A stretch of DNA of 18,863 nucleotides from Thalassiosira profunda (lineage: Eukaryota > Bacillariophyta > Thalassiosirophyceae > Thalassiosirales > Thalassiosiraceae): positions 1 to 18,863 of the forward strand of contig JALLAP010000158.1 in NCBI GenBank assembly GCA_036939355.1. The letters run 5' to 3'. A program made the translations under genes and the position numbers. Below, in pieces: positions 8,821 to 16,281 of this stretch (positions are counted from its first letter, which is position 1; each line of letters opens with the position of its first letter). The notes beneath the pieces are model-generated. The model did not search any database. It saw only the letters and a program-made list of their open reading frames with translations, and was not told the DNA's origin.

Positions 8821-8849
8821 GTTCTTCTTCTGAGATTCTGAAGAAGAAC
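8821..8849. repeat. Perfect 10-bp inverted repeat (hairpin)
   Basis: The left arm GTTCTTCTTC at 8821-8830 is exactly complementary to GAAGAAGAAC at 8840-8849 with a 9-base loop. A second inverted repeat follows at once (TGAGAC 8859-8864 and GTCTCA 8876-8881). No supported gene overlaps it. It could be a structured UTR element, a small ncRNA or a mobile-element remnant; the sequence does not decide. Confidence 0.7.
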
Positions 8850-8858
8850 CAGATGTTC

Positions 8859-8881
8859 TGAGACAGATGCAATCAGTCTCA
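8859..8881. repeat. Second short inverted repeat (6-bp stem, 11-base loop)
   Basis: TGAGAC at 8859-8864 pairs with GTCTCA at 8876-8881. On its own a 6-bp stem is weak. Its position nine bases after a 10-bp perfect stem makes the pair worth recording as one structured stretch. Confidence 0.45.
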
Positions 8882-8984
8882 CATGAAAATGCAAGCAAAA
8901 TCTTCTGTCCACACCAACTTCAACTTGCTCTAGAGTCAGGAGACTGTCCCCAATACGCAACTGCATCCCGCACCCCCACATGAC

Positions 8985-9063
8985 CCCGGAGCAACTCTCC
9001 CGGAGCAACTCCCCCGGAGCAACTCCCCCGGAGCAACTCCCCCGGAGCAACTCCCCCGGAGCA
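8985..9063. repeat. 14-bp minisatellite, about 5.6 copies
   Basis: The unit ccggagcaactccc repeats with strict 14-bp spacing; the GG pairs fall at 8988, 9002, 9016, 9030, 9044 and 9058. The first unit has one change (actct) and the last breaks off after ggagca. The period is not a multiple of three and no gene covers it, so it is a non-coding tandem array. There are no unique spacers, so it is not CRISPR-like. Confidence 0.95.
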
Positions 9064-9905
9064 GGATCAACTACTTTGTTTTCTTCTGATTATTTTTTGT
9101 TTCACTTTATCCTCTGCTGTGTTTTGTGACACTGCTGTCGTCAATCCCAGCGGCCCTGCAACAATGCTGCCCATATCTGATTCCGCGAGGGCCTAGTCTC
9201 GTAGTACGAGCTTTCATTTTCCTCCAATTGCTTCGCAATCTTGCACGAACAGCATTCAGGAGAAGTGTGAGGTTGATAGCGACGGTGCGCATGCACATAT
9301 GGTACGCAATCACACTCTCACCGCGCTCGTTTGCGCACAAGCGCCTCCCAATCGCATCGAGCTACGGCAAAAAAGAGGTGGCGAGGGCGGAGAAATGACA
9401 ACCTCGCCGGCCGCCGAGAGCCGTTGTCATTTTTCCTCGGGACGTCAGGATGAGGGAGGCGCGGTCAGGGCCACCCCGAACATGGCCCGCGGTGGCTTTG
9501 CGCGAGGAAAGCGGCCACACACTTGGGCTAAAAGACCTGGTGGGGGGGGAGATGCGCAAATTCGACACCCGTTGCCAACCGGGCGGCTGGACGCGGGCCA
9601 GGGTCCTCCGCGTTTGTGGCCATGCCGCCTGATGAATCCGTCGCTCTCGCCGCCACCCCTCGCGCCTCCCTCTCGATCCGGCACTTTGCGCTTTGGGCCG
9701 CTTGCCGCTTGCTTCTCTTGCTTTTCTTCTTGCTCTTAGCTGTCCGTGCGTCGGTCGAGCCGTGTCTCCGTCCCCTCCGCTCTCGCTCTCCGCTCCTCGT
9801 CGGCGGCTCACTCCTCACCCGCGCCGCTCAGCCAGGAGCCCGCCCGACTCAGAAGACCTCCGCGACGAACGGCGCGCTCCATAGCGGAGACGCTGTCGCC
9901 CCAAA

Positions 9906-11582
9906 ATGTCGCATCGCCGCCGCCAGCTTCTCGTGGCGGCCGTCCTATGCTCGATCGATGCCAGCTTGCAAAACGCGCACGTGATGGGCGGGTCGGCATC
10001 TGCCGCGCCCCGGGGCCGCCTGGGCCGCCTGATGGGCCGACGAAGGATCCAGGTGGGCAATGTAGATGATGGTGGGTTGAAGCTGGGCCAGCTGGAAGAA
10101 ATGATGCAAAACGACGACGGCGGTGGTAGCAATGAAAGTGATGTCCTCGGGCCATCTGCATTGATGGGTGCTGATGGCAAAGATAGTGCGTGGAGCCAAC
10201 GACCGAGCCCAGAGAGAACGGGCGAGGCGGCACAATCAAATGCGAATGCAACTCAGCTGCGGAGGGGATTGGGGAGAATCCACCTGGACCTCTCGGGCAG
10301 GATCATGTGCCACCTCGTCTCGCCAAATGCGGACAGTGGTAGAGATGTTGATTGTGATGGGGAGACCGTCCCTCTCTTTGCCCTTCCATCAAAGCAACAA
10401 CCCGCATTGGCTGGCAGGTTTGATGCACGGGCGATACAACAATTGCCAGTGGCGAGTGGGCTGCAACGATATGTCCCAAATCTCTACCTGGGCGCCAACT
10501 ACGATCTGGACGAGGTGTGGTTCGGCGCCACCCGGTGGATCGCCCGGTGCTCGTGGGGACCGCTAGCGCTAGCTGGGCAGGCATCGGAAAGAGAATCAAA
10601 AGCCAGCAATGCGTTACAATTGGCACAACAACTGCAACGAAGGATCTCCCCATCGTCTCCTTCTTCGATACGGTCTAAGTGGACGATTGACGCGGAGGGC
10701 GAGCGGAGCGTCTTCGACGGTCGCGATACCACGACAAGAGTGCGCCTGCTCCAACATCTGCCCTCGTCATCATTGGCATCGCGAGAAACGACTGCGGTGC
10801 AATCTCCCCTGCAATTGTCGTTGGAGCACGATTCGGCCAAGTACCACGAGGCTCTCCGCGGAACGAAGCGCTCCATTCGATACGCACCCGCTTTCACCGC
10901 GAGCCTGCAAACGCCCTTCCTGCATCCGCGCCTGCAGCTGCGCTCCAAGCGCACATGGATCGTGCAGGAGGGAGGCGACCGATATGGCAATTATTACGGC
11001 GGGGATCACTTCGGCGGAGAATCCGGCGCGGATCGGCGGTTGGAATGTGCAAAGACGAGGTTTCGAGAGGGCGTCCCTCGGTCGAATCCGGCCCCGGATG
11101 ATGTTGCATCGACTGGAAACGCAGGACAGGGCTTTGCAGAACGGCTCTCTCGATGGCTGGAGAACGACGGATGGATGCCAAAGAGGGTGGCGGCCGATCT
11201 GGCGGGGAACCTCGTCTCCGTGAGCGAGGTCGGGTTCTTTGGCGATGCTGACGGGAGTAGCGACGAGCGTCTTCCCTCGCGTCGCATGTTGCCCTTTCGC
11301 AATGCAGGAATACGATTGCGAGTGTCCAAGAAGATGGATTGGGCGTCCCTGGGCATCTTCCCGTGGAGCAGGAATGCAGTGAATGGGCACGGCCAGGACG
11401 AGGGCAGTGTCCTTTTGGATGCTTTGCATTCGACGCATCTGCAGTTGGAGCTGTGCGGGCTGCACCTTTCCGGGGCGGGGCGATCCTCAGTGGGTGTGCA
11501 CGTCGACCCGCTCGACTGGAGGGGGTCGCTCAAGTTCGTCGTCGGTCAGGAGTCCGCGGCCATTGTTCAAGACAGGTCATGA
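9906..11582 (+). CDS. Hypothetical 558-aa protein, possible signal peptide, beta-strand rich
   Basis: I do not recognise the family. The start ATG at 9906 has adenine at -3. The N-terminus has a basic stretch (HRRR) and a short hydrophobic core (LLVAAVLCSI), then ASLQNA, which fits a short signal peptide; no clear diatom plastid motif (ASAFAP-like) follows. Residues 30-120 are low-complexity. The rest alternates polar and hydrophobic/aromatic residues in strand-like segments: about 185-225 (RYVPNLYLGANYDL, WFGATRWIARCSWG), 300-350 (LQLSLEHD, FTASLQTPFLHP), and 510-547 (LQLELCGLHLSG, SVGVHVDPL, GSLKFVVG). Distinctive patches are WIVQEGGDRYGNYYGGDHFGG (350-370) and FFGDADG. A membrane beta-barrel or other all-beta fold is possible but unproven. 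It shares its upstream region with the divergent Tudor gene and lies 241 bp before the SET gene on the same strand. Confidence 0.75.
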   Translation: MSHRRRQLLVAAVLCSIDASLQNAHVMGGSASAAPRGRLGRLMGRRRIQVGNVDDGGLKLGQLEEMMQNDDGGGSNESDVLGPSALMGADGKDSAWSQRPSPERTGEAAQSNANATQLRRGLGRIHLDLSGRIMCHLVSPNADSGRDVDCDGETVPLFALPSKQQPALAGRFDARAIQQLPVASGLQRYVPNLYLGANYDLDEVWFGATRWIARCSWGPLALAGQASERESKASNALQLAQQLQRRISPSSPSSIRSKWTIDAEGERSVFDGRDTTTRVRLLQHLPSSSLASRETTAVQSPLQLSLEHDSAKYHEALRGTKRSIRYAPAFTASLQTPFLHPRLQLRSKRTWIVQEGGDRYGNYYGGDHFGGESGADRRLECAKTRFREGVPRSNPAPDDVASTGNAGQGFAERLSRWLENDGWMPKRVAADLAGNLVSVSEVGFFGDADGSSDERLPSRRMLPFRNAGIRLRVSKKMDWASLGIFPWSRNAVNGHGQDEGSVLLDALHSTHLQLELCGLHLSGAGRSSVGVHVDPLDWRGSLKFVVGQESAAIVQDRS

Positions 11583-11823
11583 GTGGATCAGCTCAACTTC
11601 ATGGGAGGCTGCCCGCGTGACCCCGCTATGCCCAGCGTTCTCATCACTCCGACAGTGATATCCAAGGATAGCTAGAGACGCGGGCACCCATGTCATCCAA
11701 TTCTTTCTTGCCAATCACCCCAGATGAGAACACGGGCGATCACGAAAGAGCGAACCCTCCTATCCCGCTATCCTGCCTGACAAATTCACAACAGCAGCAG
11801 AGGAGCCGTCAACCCACCACGCC
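11583..11823. other. Short intergenic spacer between same-strand genes
   Basis: 241 bp between the stop of the 558-aa gene and the ATG of the SET gene. It must contain the 3' end of the first and the promoter and 5' leader of the second. No canonical AATAAA or clear TATA box stands out. No gene is seen. Confidence 0.6.
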
Positions 11824-13092
11824 ATGATCCTCAACCGACTTTTGCTCTTGCCCTTCGTTTGGGCGCTATCGGAATCGACGGCGGAAGACGACGGTGATGA
11901 ACTCGTCAGCTGGCTCAGAGAGAACGGAGCTTTCATCAACCCGAAACTCTCCATCGAGCAGCTATCGAGCGATCCAAACTCACCGCGAGGAGTCTTTGCG
12001 AACGAAGCACTGGAGGAAGGAGAGACCGTTTGCCGGATACCTTACCACCTCATCATCGGCCCGAGCGCACACTTATCCAACAAACGGCCGGACTCCGACT
12101 GCGATACAATTGACGCAGTATTCAAAGCCATCTCTGGCGATGACATCACGCCCTATGGAAAGTATCTGCTCGCCCAACCAAGGAACTCTACTCCGGGATT
12201 TTGGTCAGAGTCGGCAAAGGAGTGGCTCATGGAGATTCTTGACACTGAAAAGACGTCTCATATGACAGAGTACGACGAGCTGCCCCCGCACGGCATCGAA
12301 GATTTCACCGCGGAATCAAAATGCAGGCGAGGCGACATGAAGGATCCGCTGTATCGTCACGCGGCCATGCTCGTGAAGAGCCGGAGCGACTTCGAGTTTA
12401 TGGTTCCATATTACGATTTGATGAACCACAACAACGGCCGGACCAACGTCCGGCATCGCTACGACCCGTACGACCGCAGCGTCGACATCGAGCAAACTGG
12501 CTACGAGATTGTCACAACCAGGAGAATTGGAAAGGGAGATGAACTGTTCAACTCGTATAACCAGTGCAGTATCTGCAGCGCCAGATATGATTGGTTCGGG
12601 ACGCCCGAAATGTTCCTGCATTACGGCTTCGTCGAGCCGTTTCCTCAGAGGTGGCTGATCGATTTCGCGCGCATGAAGTTCGATATCGTTTGGAAGGACG
12701 GCGACGAGTTGACAGGAGAGATGGCGGTCAACTTCCTCGTCCCTCCCTCAGAAAAGGGCATTAGTTTGCTTCGAGAGGAAGTTGCCCGGTTGGAGTCCTA
12801 CGCAGCGGAATGGAGACATACAGACTATACTGTCGATCCGGACCTCACCAGAGAGGAATGGGATGCTTTGTGGCATTATACCGACGCCTTGCACAACGCA
12901 CTGTCGCTTGCAGTCGGCAGCAACGCAGACTTGACGGACGACGTTTGGGCGCTCTCGGACGACTGGTGGGTCCAAGAGGGAACGCTCGTTGCGGCCAATA
13001 CGGACGAGCATGAGGTAGAGCCGACAGTACACAAGAACCTCTTCCCATGCTCGGGAGCTCGCGATCGACGGAATCCCACAATAGAATCATAG
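11824..13092 (+). CDS. SET-domain protein (SETD3/Rubisco-LSMT-like) with N-terminal signal peptide
   Basis: A 422-aa intronless gene; its ATG is in good context (CGCCATG). Residues 53-79 (SPRGVFANEALEEG, then CRIPYHLII) are the N-terminal SET strands. Residues 80-185 are the variable insert. Residues 190-204 (EFMVPYYDLMNHNN) hold the N201-H202 pair of the SAM/knot motif, and GDELFNSYN (238-246) supplies Y245, the expected catalytic tyrosine. RYDWFGTPEMFLHYGFVE (254-271) is the segment that follows SET in the Rubisco-LSMT/SETD3 group. Such enzymes transfer a methyl group from S-adenosylmethionine to lysine or histidine of non-histone proteins; the substrate cannot be told here. Residues 1-20 (MILNRLLLLPFVWALSESTA) look like a cleavable signal peptide, pointing to the ER or secretory route. 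No plastid-type ASAFAP motif is evident. The gene is convergent with the PDZ gene, 142 bp apart. Confidence 0.88.
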   Translation: MILNRLLLLPFVWALSESTAEDDGDELVSWLRENGAFINPKLSIEQLSSDPNSPRGVFANEALEEGETVCRIPYHLIIGPSAHLSNKRPDSDCDTIDAVFKAISGDDITPYGKYLLAQPRNSTPGFWSESAKEWLMEILDTEKTSHMTEYDELPPHGIEDFTAESKCRRGDMKDPLYRHAAMLVKSRSDFEFMVPYYDLMNHNNGRTNVRHRYDPYDRSVDIEQTGYEIVTTRRIGKGDELFNSYNQCSICSARYDWFGTPEMFLHYGFVEPFPQRWLIDFARMKFDIVWKDGDELTGEMAVNFLVPPSEKGISLLREEVARLESYAAEWRHTDYTVDPDLTREEWDALWHYTDALHNALSLAVGSNADLTDDVWALSDDWWVQEGTLVAANTDEHEVEPTVHKNLFPCSGARDRRNPTIES

Positions 13093-13234
13093 AGCGAGGG
13101 ATGCGAATGCCATACTGTAAATGGTAGCACAACAATGGGAGCATAGCAACAGGAGCACATCAATTGCTTTTAATCTGCGCAATTTCGTGCCAAGTTCAAG
13201 TCATCTGCACAATTCCATCGAACACTCCCTTTTC

Positions 13235-14263
13235 TCACCGTGAGGTGCGTATGATCGTGAGCTTCCGCCGCGCCTGCCCGCTCTTCCGGCTGAGCAGCCG
13301 CGACACCTCCACGGCCGTCATCTCCCGCACATCGACGTCGTCCACGGCCACCAAACGATCCCCCACGCAAATCTCGTCCCGTATCGGGCAACTGTCCTTC
13401 ACCGCGTGCACCACCGGCGTCAGCGCGTCGTCGGGGGCGTCGACGACCAACCCCAGCTTCCCCTTTGGGGCGTGGACCTCGATCATCTCCTCTTTCCGCC
13501 GCTGCACCGGACTCTGGATGAGGTTGCTGGGGTACGCGTCGTACAGTTTTCGTTCGAGGGAATCCTCCCCCCCGGCGACGGAGCCGAAGGCCCCCGCGGG
13601 GGAGCCGAAGCCCGCGGCGGATTGGGAAAAGCCCGAGAGGGATTTACCGGGAGTGCCGGTGGTTCCGCCGGCGTCGGAGACGGAGAAGTTGCTCGATTTT
13701 ATGTTTCGGTAGCCCGAGTCAAACGTGGGTATGCTTTGCGGATTGCGTTGCGATTTCATGAGATGTGAGTATCGGAGAGAGGGGACAGGGCATTCGATGT
13801 TCATGAGATGTGTGCTTGCAATGCGAAATATTTGCAGTAAAGGTTCTTCACCTGTCGTCCTCGTCGTGCCGGGGCATTCGATGGTTAAGAGTCAGGCTGG
13901 GTTTGGAGGACTGCTTCGATCCTCTCGACGCCTTCGATCCCTTCGATGCCTTCGACCCCGGCGATCTGCAATATGATTGTGCAATAAAAGTAGAGAGAAG
14001 AAAACAGGTGTCAGCAACCGCAGAGTGAAGATGATGTTGCGTGTCTCCTCCAAGAACTACTACTTCACATGTGGTCGACACCCACGACATCCTCCACGCA
14101 AAGACACTCACGTCCTGGACGAAGTGGGCGAGGTGGAATTCGATCCGCCCGGGGATACCAGCGGCTGCTTGTGCTCGTCGTCGTCTCCATCTTCTCCGTG
14201 GCGCCGCCGCCGCCGGCGCGTCTTCTTCGAAAAGCAGTTGAGCTGCCCAAGCAGGCTGGGCAT
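13235..14263 (-). CDS. PDZ-domain protein, three exons
   Basis: Proposed exons are 14263-14112, 13965-13852 and 13733-13235, totalling 765 nt (254 aa). Both introns are GT-AG and phase 2, and the frame is kept throughout. Residues 1-50 start MPSLLGQLNCFSKK, followed by six arginines and an acidic run. Exon 2 encodes a Ser/Gly/Lys repeat (GSKASKGSKASRGSK). Exon 3 carries a Gly/Ser-rich linker and one PDZ domain at residues 172-251: KLGLVV is the carboxylate-binding loop, GDRLVAVDDVDV the second core strand pair, and VSRLLSRKSG the closing helix. PDZ domains bind short C-terminal peptides and usually build signalling or membrane complexes. The start was chosen as the only downstream Met in frame, with adenine at -3; the frame stays open upstream to 14866, so a longer N-terminus is not excluded. 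No membrane segment is present in this model. Confidence 0.8.
13734..13851 (-). other. Intron 2 of the PDZ gene (118 bp)
   Basis: The donor reads CGACAG|GTGAAG (exon end at 13852) and the acceptor CGCAAAG|CAT (exon start at 13733). Phase 2: AG + C gives Ser. Reading into the intron hits TGA at once. The acceptor is A-rich with no pyrimidine tract directly before it, so a neighbouring acceptor is possible, but this one restores the PDZ frame. Confidence 0.6.
13916..13960 (-). repeat. Short 9-bp-period repeat encoding Gly/Ser/Lys
   Basis: In minus sense, tcgaag-type triplet pairs recur about every 9 bp (tcgaaggca, tcgaaggga, tcgaaggcg, tcgagagga, tcgaagcag), giving SKA, SKG, SKA, SRG and SKQ in exon 2 of the PDZ gene. 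The period is a multiple of three, so expansion and contraction keep the frame. Confidence 0.6.
13966..14111 (-). other. Intron 1 of the PDZ gene (146 bp)
   Basis: The donor reads CAGGAC|GTGAGT (exon end at 14112), a strong consensus. The acceptor reads CATATTGCAG|ATCG (exon start at 13965). Phase 2: AC + A gives Thr. Unspliced reading stops immediately at TGA inside the donor. Confidence 0.75.
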
Positions 14264-14548
14264 GGTTGCTTGCGATGCGCTAGAGGTATCTTGATACCTA
14301 TCGCTTTTGGGGTCCTCCCAACTTTGCAGCACCGCCGCAGATCCGGCGCCTGTTGCAGCCTCTACAAAGCCACCTCGCGCCCCCAACTCGCCAGGGCTCC
14401 GGTGTGGCGGTGGCGGCCTTGCTTGCCGGCTCCTCTTGCACGATCGGTGGGGCGTCGGAAGGGAGGCGGATTTTTTCTCTGATCGATTTTCCAGCTCCGC
14501 CCATTTTACGTACGATATTGTAAGTAGATACTTACCTACGATCTCTCT

Positions 14549-15076
14549 ATGTATGTTCAGCAGAAGATGATCGACCAGTTCGGCGCCATGGGCCCGTGCC
14601 TCGAGCGTTTTTTCCTGGGTATCGACGCCACCGTGCCGCACCCCTCCTTCCCTCGTACCAAGCCGATGGCTCACTCGATGTACCACAAGTCCTACTCCAC
14701 AGCGGTGCCTGCAGGCGTCTTTGTCGCGGCGAATGAAGTTTGGAAGGAACGCCAACGCTCCCTCGGCGGGGAGGACTGGTACGGAGACAATCACCTCGAG
14801 CCATGCCCCAGCGCGTGGGCCGTGCAACGCATCGGACTTGGGGTGGTCCGCCACATGGCCAGCCACATCAAATTTGCAAAGTATTACTCCATGAATTCAC
14901 ATGCCACACATACGTTTGTGGAACGCAGTTGGACGGATCGTCGCCTTGAGGTTAGCCTACCCTCTTTGCCACGATCGCGCCCACGATGCGCAGACACAAC
15001 CTCGGCTCCGAGCACTCGTGCGAATGAGCCGACCAACGGTGAAGCGCTTCGGCGCCCGACCCACAATTTAGGTTAG
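14549..15076 (+). CDS. Unrecognised 175-codon ORF, possibly an exon of a broken or spliced gene
   Basis: I do not recognise this protein. Its first about 130 residues have natural composition rich in Tyr, Trp, His and Phe: GPCLERFFLGIDATVPHPSF, KPMAHSMYHKSYSTAVPAG, VQRIGLGVVRHMASHIKFA. The last about 45 residues are Ser/Arg/Pro/Thr-rich and look non-coding. A candidate acceptor TATGTTCAG|CAGAAG (exon start 14561) and a candidate donor GATATT|GTAAGT at 14519/14520 would join an upstream frame (SSAHFTYDI) in phase with QKMIDQFG through a 41-bp intron. It lies divergent from the PDZ gene. On the minus strand the same DNA is open as an upstream extension of the PDZ frame, but that reading is less protein-like. 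Alternatives are a pseudogene fragment or chance. Confidence 0.4.
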   Translation: MYVQQKMIDQFGAMGPCLERFFLGIDATVPHPSFPRTKPMAHSMYHKSYSTAVPAGVFVAANEVWKERQRSLGGEDWYGDNHLEPCPSAWAVQRIGLGVVRHMASHIKFAKYYSMNSHATHTFVERSWTDRRLEVSLPSLPRSRPRCADTTSAPSTRANEPTNGEALRRPTHNLG

Positions 15077-16281
15077 CCAATAATTCATAGTAACCTCACT
15101 CACTCACTCACTCTTGCACTCCACCCCCCTTGATGTTCCACCACGCACCACCTGAAATTGACACTTTTGTTCTCTAAGAACCCTTGCCAATTGGCAGGTG
15201 CGGTTTGTCCAAAACTAGCACATATCCGGAGTTCGGGCGGGTGTTCCGTCAGACCGTGACCTCTTTTCTTGCGGAGCCCGAGTTGATGTGAGTTTGTCCA
15301 TGCTGGTGTTGAGTGTTGATTCTCTGAAGCTACATCCTTGCACAAAATACACACTGAGAGTGGGCCTGTTACACTAAGTACTAATTGCAAAAAGAAACGA
15401 TACTCTAGAGGTTGGACTCCTGGCAAGTGGTGCTGCTGGCACAAAAAGGGGCCTGAGGAGTATGAATCGCTTAGCTGGGCCTGTCGAGCGATGGAAGGCG
15501 AGGGAAGGAGAGGAGGCCGAGCAAGCAAGAGGAAGAGCGGACTGGCTCGGGTAAGTGGGCCTGCGCGCGGGTGGGCGGGTGGCTGGTGGCCTGGGGCGAG
15601 GGTGAAGAGGCGGACGCCTGTCTTATCTCAGTCAAGAAAGAGGCCCTCGCTGCGAACCACGAACTTCCCAGATTTTGCCAAACTTCCGCAAATTTTATTC
15701 GAAGAAGTGAGGTGGCAGGTACCGCGTGTCATCTAATTAGTACCGGTCAGCAAGTTCGACAAGTTGGAACGAACCTTTTATTAGCCGTACCGTGCTCTCA
15801 ATAAGATGCTACGATACACAGGAATGAAGTCACATGAAACGCGGAACAGAACCCTGCTGAAAGTGCGTGGGTGAAACTTGACGCGGAAAAGCGGGACAGC
15901 GCCTCACCTCGCCTCACAACTCGGTGCACTTTTGCAGGTGCCCTCTTGCTGCCGCATTGGTGCCATTGCAATTGGCGGCGGCGGCGGCCTTGCCGATTCG
16001 ACCGTGGAGGGAGCCCCTCGAGGTCGGCATAAATTTTAGACGGGTGTGGCGGCGGTGGCTCCATTGTTGCAGCTGGAGCGAGGGGAGGCGAGCTCCATAT
16101 CTTGTGATCACAATCTCAGGCAACTGCGGAGCACATTACCATCACCTCCGTCCACACTATCACCCAAGTGCGCGGGGATGTCTGCCAGGGTCACCCCGGT
16201 AAAAGCCACGTCCCCATTCTCATGACTCCCAGCTCCAGCATAAAAGAGGCCAACCTATCAACAGTTGTGGCCGACACCAAG
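15077..16281. other. Intergenic region without a supported gene
   Basis: About 1.2 kb ahead of the last gene. It contains a short (TCAC)n microsatellite at 15096-15113, a perfect 12-bp palindrome TGCCAATTGGCA at 15185-15196, and a run of GGC triplets near 15974-15988. An ATAAAAG stretch at 16240-16246, about 36 bp before the last gene's ATG, resembles a TATA box but would leave a very short leader. ORFs such as 15338-15736 (plus) have no recognisable domain. Confidence 0.55.

Larger units (their letters stand above)
8178..9905. other. Long intergenic region between divergent genes
   Basis: About 1.7 kb separating the start of the double-Tudor gene (minus) from the start of the 558-aa gene (plus), so it should hold both promoters and 5' UTRs. 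It contains two hairpin-forming inverted repeats (8821-8881), a 14-bp minisatellite (8985-9063), and a 13-bp odd palindrome at 9198-9210 followed by a 5-bp stem with a TTC loop at 9227-9239. ORFs up to 151 codons are present (e.g. 8321-8776 plus), but none has a recognisable domain or convincing composition. The stretch 9600-9905 is C/T-rich and probably 5' UTR or promoter of the downstream gene. Confidence 0.6.

Noticed and set aside
8985..9063. CRISPR-like array
   Set aside because: Repeats are 14 bp and head-to-tail with no unique spacers, in a eukaryotic context; it is a minisatellite.
9107..9340. Minus-strand ORF with a faint resemblance to a ribosomal protein S2 segment (GPRGIRYG ... 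AAGIDD)
   Set aside because: The match is limited to two short patches with wrong spacing and unrelated flanks, so chance is the simpler explanation.
9616..9984. 122-codon plus-strand ORF with a hydrophobic leucine run
   Set aside because: It overlaps the start of the 558-aa gene in another frame and derives from a C/T-rich leader. The gene beginning at 9906 has the better start context and length.
14264..14866. Upstream extension of the PDZ first exon to an ATG at 14866
   Set aside because: The frame is open but reads as Arg/Pro/Gly-rich noise, and the plus strand is more protein-like there. The ATG at 14263 has good context and begins a credible sequence.
15338..15736. 132-codon ORF with a Cys/His-containing patch (WTPGKWCCWHKKG), considered as a retroelement zinc knuckle
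   Set aside because: Spacing does not match CCHC or other knuckles, no reverse transcriptase or integrase motifs are nearby, and the rest is Arg/Gly-rich.
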